DNA from: JBCDCU01 sp039180865
GTDB lineage: Bacteria > Pseudomonadota > Alphaproteobacteria > Rhizobiales > JACESI01
DNA: 16,202 nucleotides
NCBI GenBank assembly: GCA_039180865.1
Contig: JBCDCZ010000079.1
Span: 1 to 16,202 of the forward strand
Direction of reading: 5' to 3'
A program made the translations under genes and the position numbers. This document shows, piece by piece, positions 15,728-16,202 of this stretch. Each line of letters opens with the position of its first letter. The first letter of the stretch is position 1. A model generated the notes under the pieces. It made no database searches. It was not told the origin of the DNA and saw nothing but the letters and a program-made list of their open reading frames with translations.

Positions 15728-15746
15728 CCAGACAAATCGGAAAAGT
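15722..15746. repeat. second inverted repeat overlapping the terminator arm
   Basis: ACTTTTCC (15722-15729) and GGAAAAGT (15739-15746) form a perfect 8-bp pair with a 9-nt loop. The left arm shares 15722-15727 with the right arm of the terminator-like hairpin, so the two structures cannot form together. On the minus strand this one is made first, just after tRNA-Asp. Confidence 0.5.
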
Positions 15747-15782
15747 GTTAGACAGCTAAGTTGTTGGGATTGTTACACGAAG

Positions 15783-15859
15783 TGGCGCGAGTGACGGGGC
15801 TCGAACCCGCGACCTCCGGCGTGACAGGCCGGCACTCTAACCAACTGAGCTACACCCGC
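15783..15859 (-). tRNA. tRNA-Asp (anticodon GTC), CCA encoded
   Basis: A 77-nt cloverleaf including the genomic CCA. The acceptor stem is GCGGGTG with CACTCGC, with one G-T pair. The anticodon stem CCGGC/GCCGG holds the loop CTGTCAC with anticodon GTC. The T arm contains the standard GGTTCGAGCCC-type loop, and the discriminator base is G, as expected for Asp. A sigma-70-like promoter lies upstream (15900-15928) and a terminator-like hairpin downstream. Confidence 0.98.
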
Positions 15860-15899
15860 GCATTTCGTGATTTCACGCACCAAGTTGACGCGTTCGGAT

Positions 15900-15928
15900 G
15901 AGTTAAGGGAACACCACGCCCCTGTCAA
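15900..15928 (-). promoter_or_regulatory. probable sigma-70 promoter of tRNA-Asp
   Basis: On the minus strand a perfect TTGACA (15928 to 15923) is followed by 17 nt and TAACTC (15905 to 15900) as a -10. The tRNA 5' end is 40 nt further on, which leaves room for a short 5' leader. The -35 match and spacing are good and the -10 is imperfect, as is usual in alphaproteobacteria. tRNA-Asp may therefore be transcribed apart from tRNA-Val. Confidence 0.6.
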
Positions 15929-15937
15929 GCAAGGAAG

Positions 15938-15957
15938 CCATGTCCACATGGTTTTTT
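15938..15957 (+). terminator. terminator-like hairpin plus T6 on the plus strand
   Basis: CCATGT and ACATGG (15938-15951) with a 2-nt centre are followed by TTTTTT on the plus strand only. No plus-strand gene ends here; the nearest is the coiled-coil gene 430 nt upstream, with tRNA-Asp (minus) in between. On the minus strand the same dyad sits 9 nt before the tRNA-Asp -35 box, where it could be an upstream DNA element instead. The centre is too small for an ideal RNA loop unless a pair opens. Confidence 0.35.
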
Positions 15958-16039
15958 GCAGAAGCAAGAAAACGCGCAAACGACGCACTCTACTTGTCCC
16001 CAATCACGACGGTAATGATACTGCCGCAGTGAATCGGTA

Positions 16040-16058
16040 CCACCGTTTCATTCGGTGG
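16040..16058. repeat. 6-bp inverted repeat between the two tRNAs
   Basis: CCACCG and CGGTGG enclose a 7-nt loop, 36 nt past the tRNA-Val 3' end on the minus strand. No T run follows on the minus strand, so termination is doubtful; it may be part of the processed 3' trailer. Confidence 0.35.
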
Positions 16059-16094
16059 CGCTCTGAGAATATCTCTTTATTCGAAGGAGAAGAA

Positions 16095-16170
16095 TGGTGG
16101 GCGGTGAGAGGCTCGAACTCCCGACCCTTTCGGTGTAAACGAAATGCTCTACCAACTGAGCTAACCGCCC
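16095..16170 (-). tRNA. tRNA-Val (anticodon TAC), CCA encoded
   Basis: A 76-nt cloverleaf with genomic CCA. The acceptor stem GGGCGGT pairs with ACCGCCC, discriminator A. The anticodon stem TTTCG/CGAAA holds the loop TTTACAC, anticodon TAC. The D arm (TAGCTCAGTTGGTAGAGC) and T loop (GTTCGAG) are standard. Its promoter must lie beyond the right edge or in the last 32 nt, where none is clear. It is the first of the two tRNAs in the direction of nuo. Confidence 0.98.
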
Positions 16171-16202
16171 TTGCTTCGCGCCCCATACATGCTTCAGCGC
16201 GA

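Noticed and set aside
1..16202. CRISPR array, insertion sequence, prophage or integration site at the tRNAs
   Set aside because: No spaced direct repeats, no transposase or integrase frame, and no tRNA 3' end duplication were seen.

Overview
This window is alphaproteobacterial chromosomal DNA of moderate GC. It holds most of a canonical 14-gene complex I (NADH:quinone oxidoreductase) operon on the minus strand, read right to left: nuoA, B, C, D, E, F, G, H, I, J, K, L and the 5' two thirds or more of nuoM, which runs off the left edge. nuoN should lie just outside. The alphaproteobacterial assignment rests on separate nuoC and nuoD genes, a 695-residue mitochondrial-type NuoG without the extra N7 cluster, a NuoE with a long Lys/Ala/Pro linker and a C-terminal helix-hairpin-helix-like tail, and tRNA-Val/tRNA-Asp genes upstream of nuo. 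In several alphaproteobacteria the order lon-hupB-tRNA-nuo is known, so hupB and lon are expected beyond the right edge. No genus can be named from the sequence alone; the protein sequences look closest to Rhizobiales-like or related marine lineages.

Layout: 1-13450 is the nuo operon, very tightly packed, with ATGA or TGATG overlaps at nuoF/nuoE and nuoE/nuoD and gaps of 1-29 nt elsewhere. The two exceptions are the nuoB-nuoC gap (134 nt) and the nuoC-nuoD gap (101 nt). The latter is filled almost exactly by a possible 32-residue reading frame. 13451-14085 is a 635-nt intergenic region between divergent genes, carrying an unusual cluster of inverted repeats. 14086-15507 (+) encodes a 473-residue, almost entirely coiled-coil, proline-poor and cysteine-free protein, possibly a crescentin-like filament protein. 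15508-15782 is a convergent intergenic region with a bidirectional terminator-like hairpin that overlaps a second, mutually exclusive hairpin. 15783-16170 holds tRNA-Asp(GTC) and tRNA-Val(TAC), both on the minus strand, with a good sigma-70 promoter before tRNA-Asp.

Functionally, NuoE-F-G form the NADH-oxidising arm (FMN, N1a, N3, N1b, N4, N5), NuoB-C-D-I form the quinone-reducing connecting module (N2, N6a/b), and NuoA-H-J-K-L-M form the proton-pumping membrane arm. All expected cluster ligands and the main charged membrane residues are present, so the complex looks intact and functional. No mobile element, CRISPR array or phage feature was seen. The least explained parts are the coiled-coil gene wedged between the tRNAs and nuoA, its hairpin-rich upstream region, and the small frame between nuoC and nuoD.
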